A stretch of 64,000 nucleotides of DNA from Ambrosia x helenae (Eukaryota; Streptophyta; Magnoliopsida; Asterales; Asteraceae): the NCBI GenBank assembly GCA_030844895.1, contig JAUTDX010000016.1, positions 62,001-126,000 of the forward strand. The letters are read 5' to 3'. The translations under genes and the position numbers were made by a program. The notes below the pieces were generated by a model, which searched no databases, was not told the DNA's origin, and saw only the letters and a program-made list of their open reading frames with translations. Positions 10,460 to 22,245 of this stretch are shown piece after piece. The stretch's first letter is position 1; every line of letters begins with the position of its first letter.

Positions 10460-10824
10460 AAAGGTCCACCAAGTAACTAAAAAGAATTAAATAAAAACTG
10501 GTGATGCAAATGATTTAAGAAATGATTGTTGCATCGGATTTTTTGATATAATAATTTGAAAGAGAATGTTTAGATAATGTGCTTTTTCAAGATGCACATA
10601 ATCAAGTATCATATGTAAGTGTTCTAGTGTTTGGTGCAGTTAAACGGGTTAATAGATTGTTTAGTAATCAAGTATCATATGTAAAGGTCCACCAAGTAAC
10701 TAAAAAGAATTAAATAAAAACTGGTGATGCAAATGATTTAAGAAATGATTGTTGCATCGGATTTTTTGATATAATAATTTGAAAGAGAATGTTTAGATAA
10801 TGTGCTTTTCAAGATGCACATAAG
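10460..10824 (+). repeat. Direct duplication, 223-bp period
   Basis: A block of about 145 bp starting AAAGGTCCACCAAGTAACT occurs at 10460 and again at 10683, nearly identical (one T lost in a T-run near the end). The motif AATCAAGTATCATATGTAA also occurs twice between the copies. This looks like a local tandem duplication rather than a transposon end. Confidence 0.9.
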
Positions 10825-11749
10825 ACCTCCTGTAATGGAGCGTTATTTATACCTTCACACAATTAATAACGCCCTAGAACCATTACATATGAGCGTTTAA
10901 TGATTTGTTTTTTGGGCCTTTGCTTTTGGGCCAATTACGAACAACTGATTATCTTAACGATTCATTAGGTAATTAATAAAACATTTACGTTGTGTTCCGA
11001 GTTTAATTAAAAAACATGTATGTTCAGAAGGAATGAGAAAGAAGTAAAAGGAAAATCTTTCAATAAAACTTTTCTTTCAAAATGAAAGGAAGTGAAAGGA
11101 GGGGAAGGAAAAATAAATAAAAAGTTTCTCATTATACTCTATGATCTTGGCATGGTCATATATTTAGTTGATTTCTCCTTGTAAAGATCCAATCTTCTAG
11201 TCGAATTCATAGCAATCCCATTTGATTAATTCTTCAGGTAGGTGAACTATATGTATGAATCAATATACACGTATTACATGCATATAATATAAAACAAACA
11301 AATGTACAAACAAACCAATAGACGACCCAATAAAATTTCACTCATAAGGTTTGAGAAGGGTGAGACGAAGACATGCATTTCATCTATCCAAAAGATAGAA
11401 AGGTTCCTTCTAATGAGATTCCCCACTCAAAACCGTTTTTAGGGCACAAAAATACACATAACATTAAGTACATACATGCATGTATATAAAAAAATACGTA
11501 AATCAAATTGAAGTTATAGAAAGTAGCATACAAGAAAACAACGTTTGCTTGAATGTACCAATAAATGAAAGTAAATCAGAATGAAAGAGATAGTAAATAA
11601 AGAGAAACAATGAACGAGATAATAATGATGTGGTGAAAAATGCTTCTTAGGGGGCATTAACCATTACCCATTGTTTAAACAACACCCGACTTCACTGCCC
11701 AATTTAATATACCCGACTAGACGGTAACGACATACCCAATTTAGATACC

Positions 11750-11990
11750 CTTGTTCGTGTTCGTTTGTTAAGAAAAATATGTGTTCACGAACAGTTCATG
11801 AACACTTACCGAACAAGATTTTCTGTTCGTATTCGTTTTGTTAAGAAAACATTCATGTTCGTGTTCATTTATTGATTTTGTTCATGAACGCACATGAACA
11901 CAAACGGACATTAATGAACACAAACAAGTGTTCATGAACACAAAGAAGTGTTCATGAACGGAAACTAACATAAACGGGGATATAGTAACT
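11750..11990. repeat. Fold-back repeat, GTTCATGAAC family (left arm)
   Basis: Multiple copies of GTTCATGAACA, GTTCGTGTTCG and their complements allow extensive self-pairing. A related cluster lies at 26290-26515, on the other side of the retroelement nest. Confidence 0.6.
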
Positions 11991-11999
11991 TTTGAAGAA

Positions 12000-12508
12000 A
12001 GTATATTATTTTTATTTAACATATAACCGTGAAAAATTACATCAAGATAGCGGGCAGACGGGCAACAAGTTGCGCCGCCACCCCTTTCTGAATGGCAAAC
12101 CCTAACCTACTAAAAACGAATCCATGCCCTCGCGGCGCCGAGACACAGCTATGAATAACCCGTTGGACTCTGGTCAGGAAACGGATGGCTTCCGGTGCCA
12201 AGGAGCCAAAGGTATCAAATGTCAGGGGTATGAAAACGTGTTGGTTCTCCTCACAAGCTTTAGCATGTTTCTCAACTTTCTTCTCCTCTGCTTTTCGCAC
12301 CGCTTGCCCTACTACAAAACCACTATCCCTCAAACCAACCAGGGGAGATACACCTGTTAGGTCGACACAAGCGTGTTTCCCCTGGCCCACCCAAAGACAA
12401 GCAGGTCTGCTGGACGTAGGGTGGATCTCCCTTCTGCGGGGTCCGAGAGGAAATTCACAGGAGCCTCCTTTTTTGCTGAGATCCCAGCCCTTCTTAAAAT
12501 GTCCCAAA
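12000..12508 (-). pseudogene. Outer non-LTR retroelement, C-terminal part (zinc finger / REL-type)
   Basis: Minus-strand coding, continuing directly from 25263-26043 once the gypsy element is removed; the 5-bp CCAAA at the junction is the duplicated target. It encodes the region after the zinc finger: RRAGISAKKEAPVNFL, then RPADLLVFGW, GKHACVDLTGVSPLVG and a conserved tail ending near FAIQKGVAAQLVARLP. RPAD followed by VDLTGVSP resembles the PD-(D/E)XK core of restriction-like endonucleases in R2-type elements. A frameshift near 12385 separates two frames. The 3' end runs into an AT-rich tail with TAAATAAAAATAAT. The fragment is inactive. Confidence 0.7.
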
Positions 12509-13921
12509 TGTAACACCCCAACCGATGGCGGAAACATCGAGGTGTCACGTAAGAACGAGTATACAGTAGCACATGGTAACCAAATTTTAGTTGAAATAAA
12601 TTTAACTTGCAAATATCCAAAAATAGAAATACATAATAAGTTTTAATGTGGAAATCTAATACATCACAAAATCAAGCAAGCATAGACTTCAAATCATCTT
12701 CATGGAAATACTCTACTCTTCATGCATCATTATTTCCTGTTGAGTTGTAAAATGGGGGGGGGGGTCAACTAAAAGTTGGTGAGAATACATAATCCATGTT
12801 AAGCAAATAGTTTAAGTATAAAAGTTTAGCAATTCATATGTCTATCGTAAGTTTAAGTCTACATGAAATAGCATAATATGTTGAATCGACATAATCAAAC
12901 CTCCGACTAGTTTAGGTCCATCCCGTCATCTACGGTTCACCTTAGCAATATGTTGGAACGATAACAATCACCCACGCTACCTATGTAGGAGGTACGCGTA
13001 TCCGGGCGGGGTTGTCAATCCAATAGATCTATTATTGAGTATCGCCGGCTTGGCCATAGCTAATGATTATGTAATGTTGAAACTCGTTGAAACTGTTGTT
13101 GACTAATTCATGAGGCAATAAAGTTTACAACTAGACATGCATGTTGAATTGCTTAAATAAAATGTTGCAAGTATAAAGCATCGCATAAACATGGTTACGT
13201 AAACTCACCTTGGTATAGTATTAGGTATTGAGGAATAGTATGAGTGTAGCCCAATAGATTGCCAAGTATTACCCTATGTATAAGGCAACAAATAAGTCTA
13301 AGTCTATCTAGTCTACAAGTATATTCTAGGGTTTCGATTTGGGGATATCCAATTGTTGAATTTATAATAAAATGTTTAAATAAATAAAGGGAAATTTGAT
13401 AATTAAATAAATGAAAGTCTTTTTATAAAGTTTGAATTTAGGATGTTCACAATAATGTGTTTGAAGTATAAAAATAATTTTTATAAAATTATTTTCTTTA
13501 AAATAGATTTTTAAATCTATTTATTACAATTTGCCAAAATTTAACTTTAATATTTAAAAATACTAAAATTAAAGAATTATTATTTTAAAAATTATATTTC
13601 TGTTCTAAATATTCAGAAATAAATTGTATAAAATTTTGGTGCAAAAATATTAAAAATTGAATTTATTATGATTTAATTATGATTAAAACTAACAAAAATT
13701 GCTTAAAAATATAAAATATCATTTCAGTAAAGTTTATCATTGTACAAACTCGGGATAATTTTTGTGGAAATTTATAAAATTGTTTTGATATTTTAATGGA
13801 ATTTTATAAATATAATAGAATAAAATTGATTTAATTATTATATATATTAAATAAATTAATTTCAGAAAACTAAAAATTGTAGGTGGAACATTTATATCAG
13901 ATTAGTTAAAAAAAAATTTTT
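12509..13921 (-). repeat. 3' LTR, first part (interrupted)
   Basis: Matches 22797 to about 24204 of the 5' LTR almost base for base. It breaks in an A/T run where the non-LTR element is inserted, with a possible 7-bp duplication AATTTTT at 13915-13921 and 16555-16561. No coding content. It includes a G10 homopolymer near 12753. Confidence 0.9.
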
Positions 13922-16554
13922 AAATTAAAACATATATTATTAAAACCAACAAGAATTACAAGTGAGGCGTGGGTAGACGGGCAACAAGCTGCGCCGCAAC
14001 CCCCTTTTGAATAGCAAAGCCTACTCTATTAAATATAAAGCTTGTGTCATTGGCCGCAGGAGAGTTACTCTGCACCACCTTCTGCACCCGATCTAAAAAC
14101 CGGATTGCATCGGGAGCAAGGCCCCCAAATGTGTCAAAAGCGAATGGCACAAAGACGTGTTGGTTTTCAAGACAAGCAGCTTCATGTTTGTCAACTTTCT
14201 TGGATTCAGCTTTTAAAATTGCTTGCCCTGTCACAAACCCCGAATCCCGAAGTCCCACCAAAGGAGACACCCCTGTGAGATCAACGCACGCGTGTTTGCC
14301 CTGCGCCCACCCGAACACAAGGACATCCGCTGGTCTTAGGGTGGACCGCCCCTCAAGTGGATCCGTCAAAAAATTAACCGGGGCTTCTTTCCTAGCTGAA
14401 ATCCCTGCTCTTAGTAAGACGTCCCATAAGACATCCCTGACCAGGTCATGTCTGTATTTAAATCCTGGCAGCTCCTTACAGTGAAGGGCATGCTCCCCAA
14501 ATTTGTCTAAACATGCCTTTTTGCAAACTGGACACGGCTCATCAACTGGGAACATGGGAATCATGAGTCTATACTTAAGGATAGCCCGATATTCAACAGC
14601 CGACATGCGTTGTCCAAACCCATCGATGGGATGGACAGTCAAGAAATCCTGGGCATGCGCTCCTTTAAGGCATTCAAGCACAGCATTCTGGCGCGGGGAC
14701 ATGGAAAACTTTTCTCCCATAGTTTGAAGGGTTTTACCGGTAAAAGCACTCGCCAAAATATTTTGAGGTTTTTTGGGGGCGGTGTCCTTATCCATAAACC
14801 CGCCCAAATCAAAGTCCGGGAGAGAGCTGCGAATGTTGTCTAAGGCAAGCTCATAATCCAGGTCCATCCCCACCAACCCGCTATTCCTTAAGATGTGGTC
14901 TTGAAGGTCCCAGGACTGCACCCGAGAGGCCACAAAGCATAGGCAGACACGTCCTCCGCCGAACAAAGACCAAGCCCTCCCAACCGAATCGGCAAAGATG
15001 CTAACCGCCATTGAAATTCCCCAAAGAACGCCCCTCCACAAACCACAATATCTTCCGCCGCTTCACGAAGGCCTTTGTCAAAAATGGATACAGCCTCATT
15101 GGCCATGGCTGGTGGACATGTTCGAAGGCCAAACAATAATTTGGCAACGCCCATACATGAACGAAGCAACAAAAGTTCACTTTGGGGGTCCCTCAATTTC
15201 TGCAGAGAGAGCATTAGTTCTGTTGCTTTCTTAGCCCTTTTAATGACCAAAGAGCTAATATACCCCTCATCCCGACTAACGGCCCCTCCTAGGAGCTTAA
15301 CACCTCCTTCTGGTCTCCCTATCTCACTAGGAAATAAACCAGGCTTCTCTTTCGCTCCGTTGCACGATGGCCAAAAAACTTCAGATTTCTTAATATTAAG
15401 CGTAAGACCCAAATTCGGTCCCTCAGCTCGGATGATATCAAAAGCCTTAGCCACTTCCTTGGCCTCTCCAATAATCGTACCATCATCTAGGTACCAAGCA
15501 TGGAATGGAAGGGAACAACACTCCTCCAACCGACGAACCAATGGGTGCAGGACAAGCGCGAAAAGAAGCGGCCCTAATGGGTCCCCCTGCTGGACCCCGG
15601 TGGATGCCCCCATACAAGTATCACCCACATAAAGCCTAGCAGGCTGGGCATAAAAGAAACTAAACCCAAGGGTAAATAGATGGGCAGCGAACGCTCACCT
15701 CCCGCAAAAGAATCGTCCTGTTAACTAAGTTGAAGGCATTCGAAAAGTCGACCGTGAGCATGACCATGGATCCTTTATCGTGGAACGCATTCAGAAACCT
15801 GTTCGCGCTGTGAAGGATGGCCTCAGCCCCATTGGGAACCCCAACCCCATATTGATGATCACCCAAGTATGTCGCCATCTCCTTCCCGACTTTACGCATA
15901 GCTACTTTAGAGACTAACCTTCGCCAAATGCCCCCAACCGCGATAGGCCTAATCCCATTATCGGGCTTAAGTAACGGAGTCAGGGGGCAGATGCAATAAA
16001 CTCGGCAAGGGCCTTAAGGCAAAGCCCCCCCAACCAGATGTTAACCACGTCAGTGATATCCAAGAGCAGATCAGAAGGTGATGAGGACCCCTGCCCACAA
16101 AGTGCATCCAAGATATGTTGAGCTCTAAGGCCATCCCTCCCGCATGACGTCCCTTTCGGAAAGGATTTAATATTCCGTAACACACAATCCGCGTCGACCT
16201 GAAGGGCACCCTCAGAGGGTAAGACATTAGGCAATGCTGGGGGATCGGTGACGGGGTGTTTATCAATCAGGGCCTTCAAGGTGGAATCCCCAAATGGAGC
16301 AACCCCGGAGGAACATAGAACCTTAACTGCGGCTGTGAAATGGCCATCAACGACCTTCCGCAAACATTGCTTGACATTGCCCCCGTTATCAGAGACAGGC
16401 CGGGTGTTGGGCCTGCTAACTAACCCTTCAGCAGATTGCATTAGGAGCGGGAGGGCAAGCTCCTCAATCCCATTCCCGTCTTTCCACATAGCTAAAGCCC
16501 TCATTATACTGCTGCACTGCAATGATTTGCGGTTCCCAGAGCGCCGCTCTTGCC
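13922..16554 (-). mobile_element. Inner non-LTR retroelement inserted in the 3' LTR
   Basis: The copy in the other LTR shows the empty site (TTAAAAATATTTTTTTTTAG). The inserted DNA is 5'-truncated (coding begins at once at 16554) and ends in an AT-rich tail after the stop codon at 13956. It belongs to the same family as the outer element at 12000-12508 plus 25263-26043, in the same orientation. Because it lies inside a nearly fresh LTR, it inserted later still. Confidence 0.8.
13956..16554 (-). pseudogene. Non-LTR reverse transcriptase with CCHC finger and REL-endonuclease-like C-terminus
   Basis: The reading frame is broken by three frameshifts (near 15983, 15655 and 14935) but nearly complete from RT to C-terminus. 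In order: an N-terminal segment (16554-15980); RT fingers/palm with VDFSNAFNLVNR (motif A), GVQQGDPLGPLLFALVLHP (motif B) and WYLDDGTIIG (motif C, catalytic YLDD); a thumb region; then CPVC..H..HC at about 14520-14460, which resembles the CCHC knuckle after the RT of R2-type elements. RPADVLVFGW and HACVDLTGVSPLVG follow, spaced like PD...D of a restriction-like nuclease, then a conserved tail with FAIQKGVAAQLVARLP. No APE-type endonuclease is present, though the 5' end is missing. Proteins of this type are repeatedly annotated in plant genomes as reverse transcriptases. The REL assignment is inference from motif spacing. Confidence 0.75.
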
Positions 16555-16675
16555 AATTTTTTTAGAATTTATAAAAGGGTTTTAATAATTAAAAATGAAT
16601 TTATAAGATTAAATGTATAATATATATATTTATTTGATTTGTAAAACATTAATAAAAAGGGACAAAAAGGAATCG

Positions 16676-16702
16676 CCATTGCCGGGACTCGAACCCGGAT
16701 GG
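16676..16702 (-). other. tRNA T-arm-like sequence in the LTR (minus strand)
   Basis: The minus strand reads CCGGGTTCGAGTCCCGG followed by CAATGGCG, the shape of a tRNA T-stem/loop (Pol III B box) plus acceptor 3' half. The other LTR copy (about 24325-24350) lost one C in the stem. No full cloverleaf could be folded, so it is not called as a tRNA gene. Confidence 0.5.
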
Positions 16703-16719
16703 CTCAGGAGGCAAGCATC

Positions 16720-16756
16720 AATCACAACCACTTGGTCCAGACCAGTGGTTGTGATT
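16720..16756. repeat. LTR hairpin 1
   Basis: AATCACAACCACT (16720-16732) pairs with AGTGGTTGTGATT (16744-16756). The pairing continues inward as GGTC/GACC with a single T bulge. Also present in the 5' LTR. Confidence 0.9.
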
Positions 16757-16849
16757 ATTTCAGTTTTAATTAAATTAAATACACTATGCTGAAACAGTTT
16801 ATCCCCAAATCAAATGTTCGAAGCCCTAGATTTAGAAATTGACTGATTC

Positions 16850-16890
16850 ACACATCAATAGCCCAATTAATCATAGGGCTATTGATGTGT
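16850..16890. repeat. LTR hairpin 2, perfect 15-bp stem
   Basis: ACACATCAATAGCCC (16850-16864) and GGGCTATTGATGTGT (16876-16890) are exact complements around an 11-base loop. Conserved in the other LTR. Confidence 0.95.
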
Positions 16891-17265
16891 GGATGCCGAT
16901 GAACATATCCCACAGAAAACATTTCACTTACAAAGTTGTTTCGAGCTTGATTGATCGGTCAACCCAATAAGTCAAAAACACGATCGTGGAGAATGAACAG
17001 ATTATAATTAAGAAGATTGGAGGTTAAGAGAGGAGTATTGGCGAGTTGTGAAGGCTCGAGAATGTTCAATTTATAGTGCCAAGCACTGGATCGATGAAAT
17101 GGCATGTGTTGACCAACATTCAATGATATACGCGTAATTGGTTTAATTGGGTATCAATTGTTTGATAATTAACATGTTGATGAGTCACTGATGGACGATA
17201 ATCGTGTATAGTTGCCAATTACAGCCAAATCATGAGTTAATGGGATTGTTTATGGTATGTCGTGT

Positions 17266-17296
17266 GTCACAGTTGACTTTCCAAGTCAACTGTGAC
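17266..17296. repeat. LTR hairpin 3, perfect 14-bp stem with 3-base loop
   Basis: GTCACAGTTGACTT (17266-17279) pairs exactly with 17283-17296, leaving the loop TCC. Conserved in the other LTR. Confidence 0.95.
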
Positions 17297-17384
17297 GTTA
17301 TAAACAAGTGATATTATTAAAGCGCGCCGGGTTTTGAACAAACAAGGGTGCCAGCCCAGCTGGTTTATGTGTGTGTGTTGTTTG

Positions 17385-17424
17385 GGCCGGTCTTGGGCGC
17401 AGGTTCGATTCCCGGCCCAAGCGT
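17385..17424 (+). other. tRNA T-arm-like sequence in the LTR (plus strand)
   Basis: GGTTCGATTCCCGGCCCAAG matches a B box and 3' acceptor arm, and the 5' GGGCCGGTCTTGGGC can pair with it. A complete tRNA is not present. It may be a captured SINE or tRNA fragment, and it is present in both LTRs. Confidence 0.45.
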
Positions 17425-17593
17425 TTTATTTTTTGATAATTATTCAAGACTTATCCATATTATATTTATAATATATATGGTATTAGGGTTTCAAGAATGC
17501 GACAAAAATAATTAAATGCGAACAAAATACTAGAACTTGACGTTTTATTAATGATGATCGTGTAACGTACAAGTTTAAATGCGTAATGTCACA

Positions 17594-17610
17594 GTCTCCC
17601 TACTTTTAGG
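17594..17610 (-). promoter_or_regulatory. Polypurine tract of the Tekay-like element
   Basis: On the minus strand, CTAAAAGTAGGGAGAC lies directly upstream of the 3' LTR start TGTGACA. This is the expected plus-strand priming site. A similar AAAAGTAGGGGAGAC precedes the 3' LTR of the element at 39205-43324. Confidence 0.8.
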
Positions 17611-20600
17611 AACTTCGTCCCGAAGTTGGAGTTGGAGAGCCTGGTGGAAAAAGATGTGGATACTTCGACTTCATCTGGTCTTTTCGTTCCCAAGTAAACT
17701 CTGGGCCTCGTTTAGATTCCCAACGAACCTTAACGATTGGAATGCGACTGCGCTTGAGTTTCTTGACTCCAGTATCAACAATCTCGACGGGTTTCTCGAT
17801 AATGTGCATGCTTTCATCAATTTGCACATCCTCAAGAGGAACATGAAGGTTCTCATCTGCTAAGCATTTCTTGAGATTCGAAACATGGAAGGTCGGGTGA
17901 ACATTGCTTAGCTCAGGTGGAAGATCAAGTTTGTAATCCACTTTTCCAACTCTGTCAAGAATTTTGAAGGGGCCTACGTATCGAGGAGCTAGTTTTCCCT
18001 TTCTACCGAAACGAATTACTCCTTTCCAAGGGGATACCTTAAGTAGTACAAGGTCCCCAACTTGAAATTCCAAGGGTTTACGACGTTTATCAGCATAACT
18101 CTTCTGACGACTTCTAGCCTTAAGAAGATTATCCTGAATAAGTTGAATTTTGTCGGTGGTTTCCTGGATTAGTTCGGGTCCAGTGATACGAGCTTCACCA
18201 ACCTCAGTCCAACAGACAGGTGAAAGGCATTTACGACCATAGAGTGCCTCGAAAGGAGTCATGTTAATGCTGGCGTGATAACTGTTGTTGTATAAAAACT
18301 CAACCAAAGGAAGATGAGAATCCCATGCGCCACCAAAATCGATGATACATGCCCTGAGCATGTCCTCAAGTGTCTGGATGGTCCGTTCAGTCTGACCATC
18401 TGTTTGAGGGTGATAAGCAGTACTCAGGTTCAACTTGGTACCCAAAACATCTTGCAGAGAATCCCAAAAGTGAGAGGTGAAACGACCATCACGATCAGAG
18501 ATAATGTCCAAAGGTATACCATGACGACATACGATTTCACTTACGTACATCCTTGCCAACCTTTCCACAGAATACTTCTCACGAATGGGTAAGAAGTGGG
18601 CTGACTTGGTCAAACGATCGACGATTACCCAAATACTGTCAAAACCTTTGGGTGTACGAGGGAGTTTGGTGATGAAGTCCATAGCTATGCTCTCCCATTT
18701 CCATACAGGAATTTCTGGTTGTTCAAGCATACCAGATGGTCGTTGATGTTCAGCCTTGACCTTTGAACAAGTGAGGCATTTTGCAACGAAAAGAGCAATG
18801 TCTTTCTTCATACCAGGCCACCAATAAGAATAACGGAGATCTTGGTACATCTTGTCAGCTCCAGGATGAATAGAATAACGAGACTTATGAGCCTCGTTCA
18901 TGAGAAAAGTACGAAGATCATCACGGTCAGGAATCCACAGTCGATTAATAAAATAGAGAAGACCATCAGGTTTGGTTTCAAGTTGAGTTTCAGCACCACA
19001 AGACATTTCATCGTACATATTACCTTGGGTGACTGATGTATGTTGAGCCTGGAGAATGCGATCCTGAAGATCAGTACGAACTCTCGCACATTGAAGTTTG
19101 ATACGCTCTTTACGACTAAGTGCGTCAGCCACAACATTCGCCTTGCCAGGATGGTAGCGAATTTCACAATCATAGTCGTTAAGTAACTCAACCCAACGTC
19201 GTTGCCTCATGTTAAGATTCTTCTGGTCGAAGACATGTTGGAGACTTTTGTGGTCCGTGAACACCACACATTTGGTCCCATAAAGATAATGTCTCCAAAT
19301 CTTGAGAGCAAAGACAACAACGCCCAATTCAAGATCATGGGTGGTATAATTCTTTTCGTGAGTCTTGAGTTGTCGAGACGCATAAGCAATAACCTTTCCT
19401 CGTTGCATGAGAACACAACCAAGACCTTGGTTCGATGCATCACAATAGACCACGAAATCATCATTACCATCAGGTAGAGACAAGATAGGAGCTTCACAGA
19501 GTTTCAGCTTAAGAGTTTCAAATGCTTCCTCTTTCTTTGATCCCCACTCATAGGGTTTACCCTTGTGAGTTAAGGTAGTGAGAGGAACAACGATCTTGGA
19601 GAAATTGGCGATGAATCGACGATAATAACCAGCCAAACCAAGGAAAGAACGGACTTCAGTTGGAGTTTTAGGAACACTCCAATTTTTCACAGCTTCGATC
19701 TTTGCGGGATCAACATGAATTCCATTCATATCAATGACATGTCCCAAGGATTGAACTTCCTTAAGCCAAAATTCACATTTTGAGAACTTGGCATACACTT
19801 GTTCTTTCTTTAGGAGACCCAAGATGGAGTGAAGATGTTGCTCGTGATCGGATTTTGATTTAGAGTAAATCAAAAAATCATCGATGAAAACGATCACGAA
19901 TTTGTCGAGGTAGGGTCTACAAACCCGATTCATCAAATCCATAAACACTGCGGGAGCGTTGGTTAATCCAAAAGACATAACCATGAATTCATAGTGACCA
20001 TAGCGTGTGCGAAAAGCTGTCTTGGGAATATCTTCATCGTGGACTCTAAGCTGATGATAACCAGAACAGAGATCAATTTTGAGAAGTGGGTTGCTCCTTG
20101 AAGTTGATCGAAGAGATCGTCAATCCTAGGCAGTGGATAACGATTCTTGATGGTGAGTTTGTTGAGTTCACGGTAGTCAATACACATTCTGAGAGAACCA
20201 TCCTTCTTTTTAACGAACAAGACAGGGGCTCCCCATGGAGAAGAACTAGGGCGTATGAACCCTTTATCAGAAAGTTCCTGTAATTGACTGGCAAGTTCTT
20301 GCATCTCAGAGGGTGCAAGACGATAAGGAGCTTTGGCGACAGGATTAGCACCAGGAACAAGATCAATTCTAAATTCCACTTGTCGAGCAGGAGGCAAACT
20401 AGGTAAATCCTCTGGGAAGACTTCAGGATAGTCTCGAATAATAGGAATGTCTTGGATACTTTTGCCTTTGTCCTTCTTCTCTATCACGTTAGCTAAGAAG
20501 GCTGTATACCCCTTTCGTAAGTACTTTTGGGCAGTAGTACAAGACATGAGCTTAAGCTCGCCACAGGGTTTCTCACCATAGATCTTCAAAATCTCACCAG

Positions 20601-22245
20601 ATTCGAGAGGAATGCGTATGACTTTCTCAAAGCACAGAATTTCGGCACGATGGGTTGACAACCAGTCCATGCCTACTATAACATCAAAACTTCCAAGATG
20701 CATGGGGATAAGATCGATAGGGAAGATATGATCGTCGAGGTTCAACAAGCAGTTACGAATAATAGAGTCGATCGAAATAGACTTGCCATTAGCTACCTCT
20801 ACCACTAAAGGTTCCTCTAGATTAGTGTGGGGTAAGTTAAGTAAAGGTTCAAACTTCAGTGACACAAATGACTTATCAGCTCCCGAATCAAATAATATGG
20901 ATGCATAGTGGTTATTAATGAGGAACGTACCATTCACCACTTCGTTGTTGTCACGAGCCTGGTTAGCATTGAGATTGTAGGCGCGACCTCGAGCACCTTG
21001 GTTCTGGTTGCGGTTCTGGTTTTGGTTTTGGTTCTGGTTATGATTAGGGCAATTGTTGATGTAATGATCAGGGCTGCCACACTCGTAGCATTGACCACGA
21101 GCAGGCCTGTTGTTTTGTTGGTTGGGAGCTGGGTTGTTTTGGGCAGCAGGGGCTTGACAGGCGTTGGTGTAGTGTCCATACCGCTTACAGTTATTACACT
21201 GGCGGCACGGTCTACTAGGAAGATGATGGTATTGACAAGTGTTGCAAAGAGGGTGAGTCCCGCCATATGGCTTCTTGGCTGGGTTTTGGGCAGTATGTGG
21301 AGTGGTAGCAACCATGTAGTTCCTAGCCTTGCGCTTTTTGTTGCTTGAGGTCTCAGGCTTGACTTCAATTGCGGGCTGTGGAGTGTCTTTGGCAACTGTC
21401 TTCTTAGTGCCCTTGCGGAAGAGAGTACCGTTCTTCACGTGATTATCAGTAAGAGTGGCCGCTAGACGTTTGGCCTCTTCCAAAGTCGCAGGATTCCTTC
21501 CCCAAACGGTGTCTTGGATTTGCATGGGTAGACCACCGATGTACTTCTCGATGGCTACCGGCAGGGGAGTGACTTTGTGAGGCAACAATAAGCTAAGCTC
21601 GTGAAAGCGGGTGTTGTAGGCAAGGTTTTCCCCACTATCTTGAGCTAGGGTGTGGAACTCATCTTCAAGCTTCTTAACCTCGTTGCGAGGACAAAACTCT
21701 TCCTTCATGACCTCCTTGACTTGGTCCCATGTCATAGCAAGAGCAACTTCGGCCCCACGAGTGCGCTTCTCCTCATTCCACCAAGTGAGTGCTCGTTTGT
21801 GAAGAACACTCATGGCGTAACGAACCTTGAAGTTGTCGGGGCATTCACTGTTGATGAAGGTATTCTCAATACCCTCAAACCATTGGAGGAGTCCTGTAGC
21901 TCCTTCTTCACCACTAAACTTTGGAGGGTTACAAGAATTGAAGTGCTTAAGGGTGCAGGTTGGGAGACCATTTCCATTCCCGTTGTGGTTTCCTTTTCCA
22001 TTACCATTGCCGTTCCCGTTCCCGTTGCCGTTACCGTTCCCGTTGCCGTTCATTTGGATGACTTGTGCTAGCAAATTGGGAACCAGAGTTGCGATTTGCT
22101 GCGCCATTTGTTGAGAAATGATCGCAGCCAGTTGGGCATCGACACCATTGTTGTTGTGGTTAGGACCTTGGTTATGGTTATGGCTGTCACCACCTTCTTC
22201 GTGGTTCTCACCATTGCTGTTGCGAGTGCTGCGACGTGGAGGCAT
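17606..22245 (-). pseudogene. Gag-Pol polyprotein of the Tekay-like gypsy element, one frameshift
   Basis: The likely start is the ATG at 22245 (MPPRRSTRN), though the frame opens 6 codons earlier. The first frame (to 19963) holds an Asn/Gly-rich segment, the Gag core, three zinc-knuckle-like clusters (for example CYECGSPDHYINNC), protease motif FDSGADKSF and the first third of RT. A one-base change in an A/T run near 20075-20082 moves the reading to the second frame (19984-17606). That frame holds RT motif FIDDFLIYS, an RNase H with DASNQGLG and FTDHKSL acids intact, the integrase HHCC finger, D (AMDFITKLP), D (SDRDGRF) and E (HPQTDGQTERT), and a C-terminal chromodomain-like piece ending EFTWERKDQMKSKYPHLF. 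Only that shift separates it from an open frame, so an assembly error is possible. Pol enzymes copy and integrate the element's RNA. Confidence 0.88.

Larger units (their letters stand above)
9867..11999. other. Intergenic, repeats only
   Basis: No gene was recognised. The stretch contains an old GGGTTTCGGG-type repeat (about 10010-10380), a 223-bp-period direct duplication at 10460-10824, and GTTCATGAAC-type fold-back motifs at 11750-11990. Confidence 0.5.
16562..17593 (-). repeat. 3' LTR, second part
   Basis: Matches the 3' half of the 5' LTR (about 24212-25262), except that the latter has an expanded (AT)n near 25122-25147. Contains three hairpins and two tRNA-arm-like sequences, listed separately. 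Ends TGTCACA beside the polypurine tract. Confidence 0.9.

Noticed and set aside
16676..16756. A complete tRNA gene in the LTR
   Set aside because: Only a T-arm-like part and an unrelated hairpin are present; a cloverleaf with anticodon could not be drawn.
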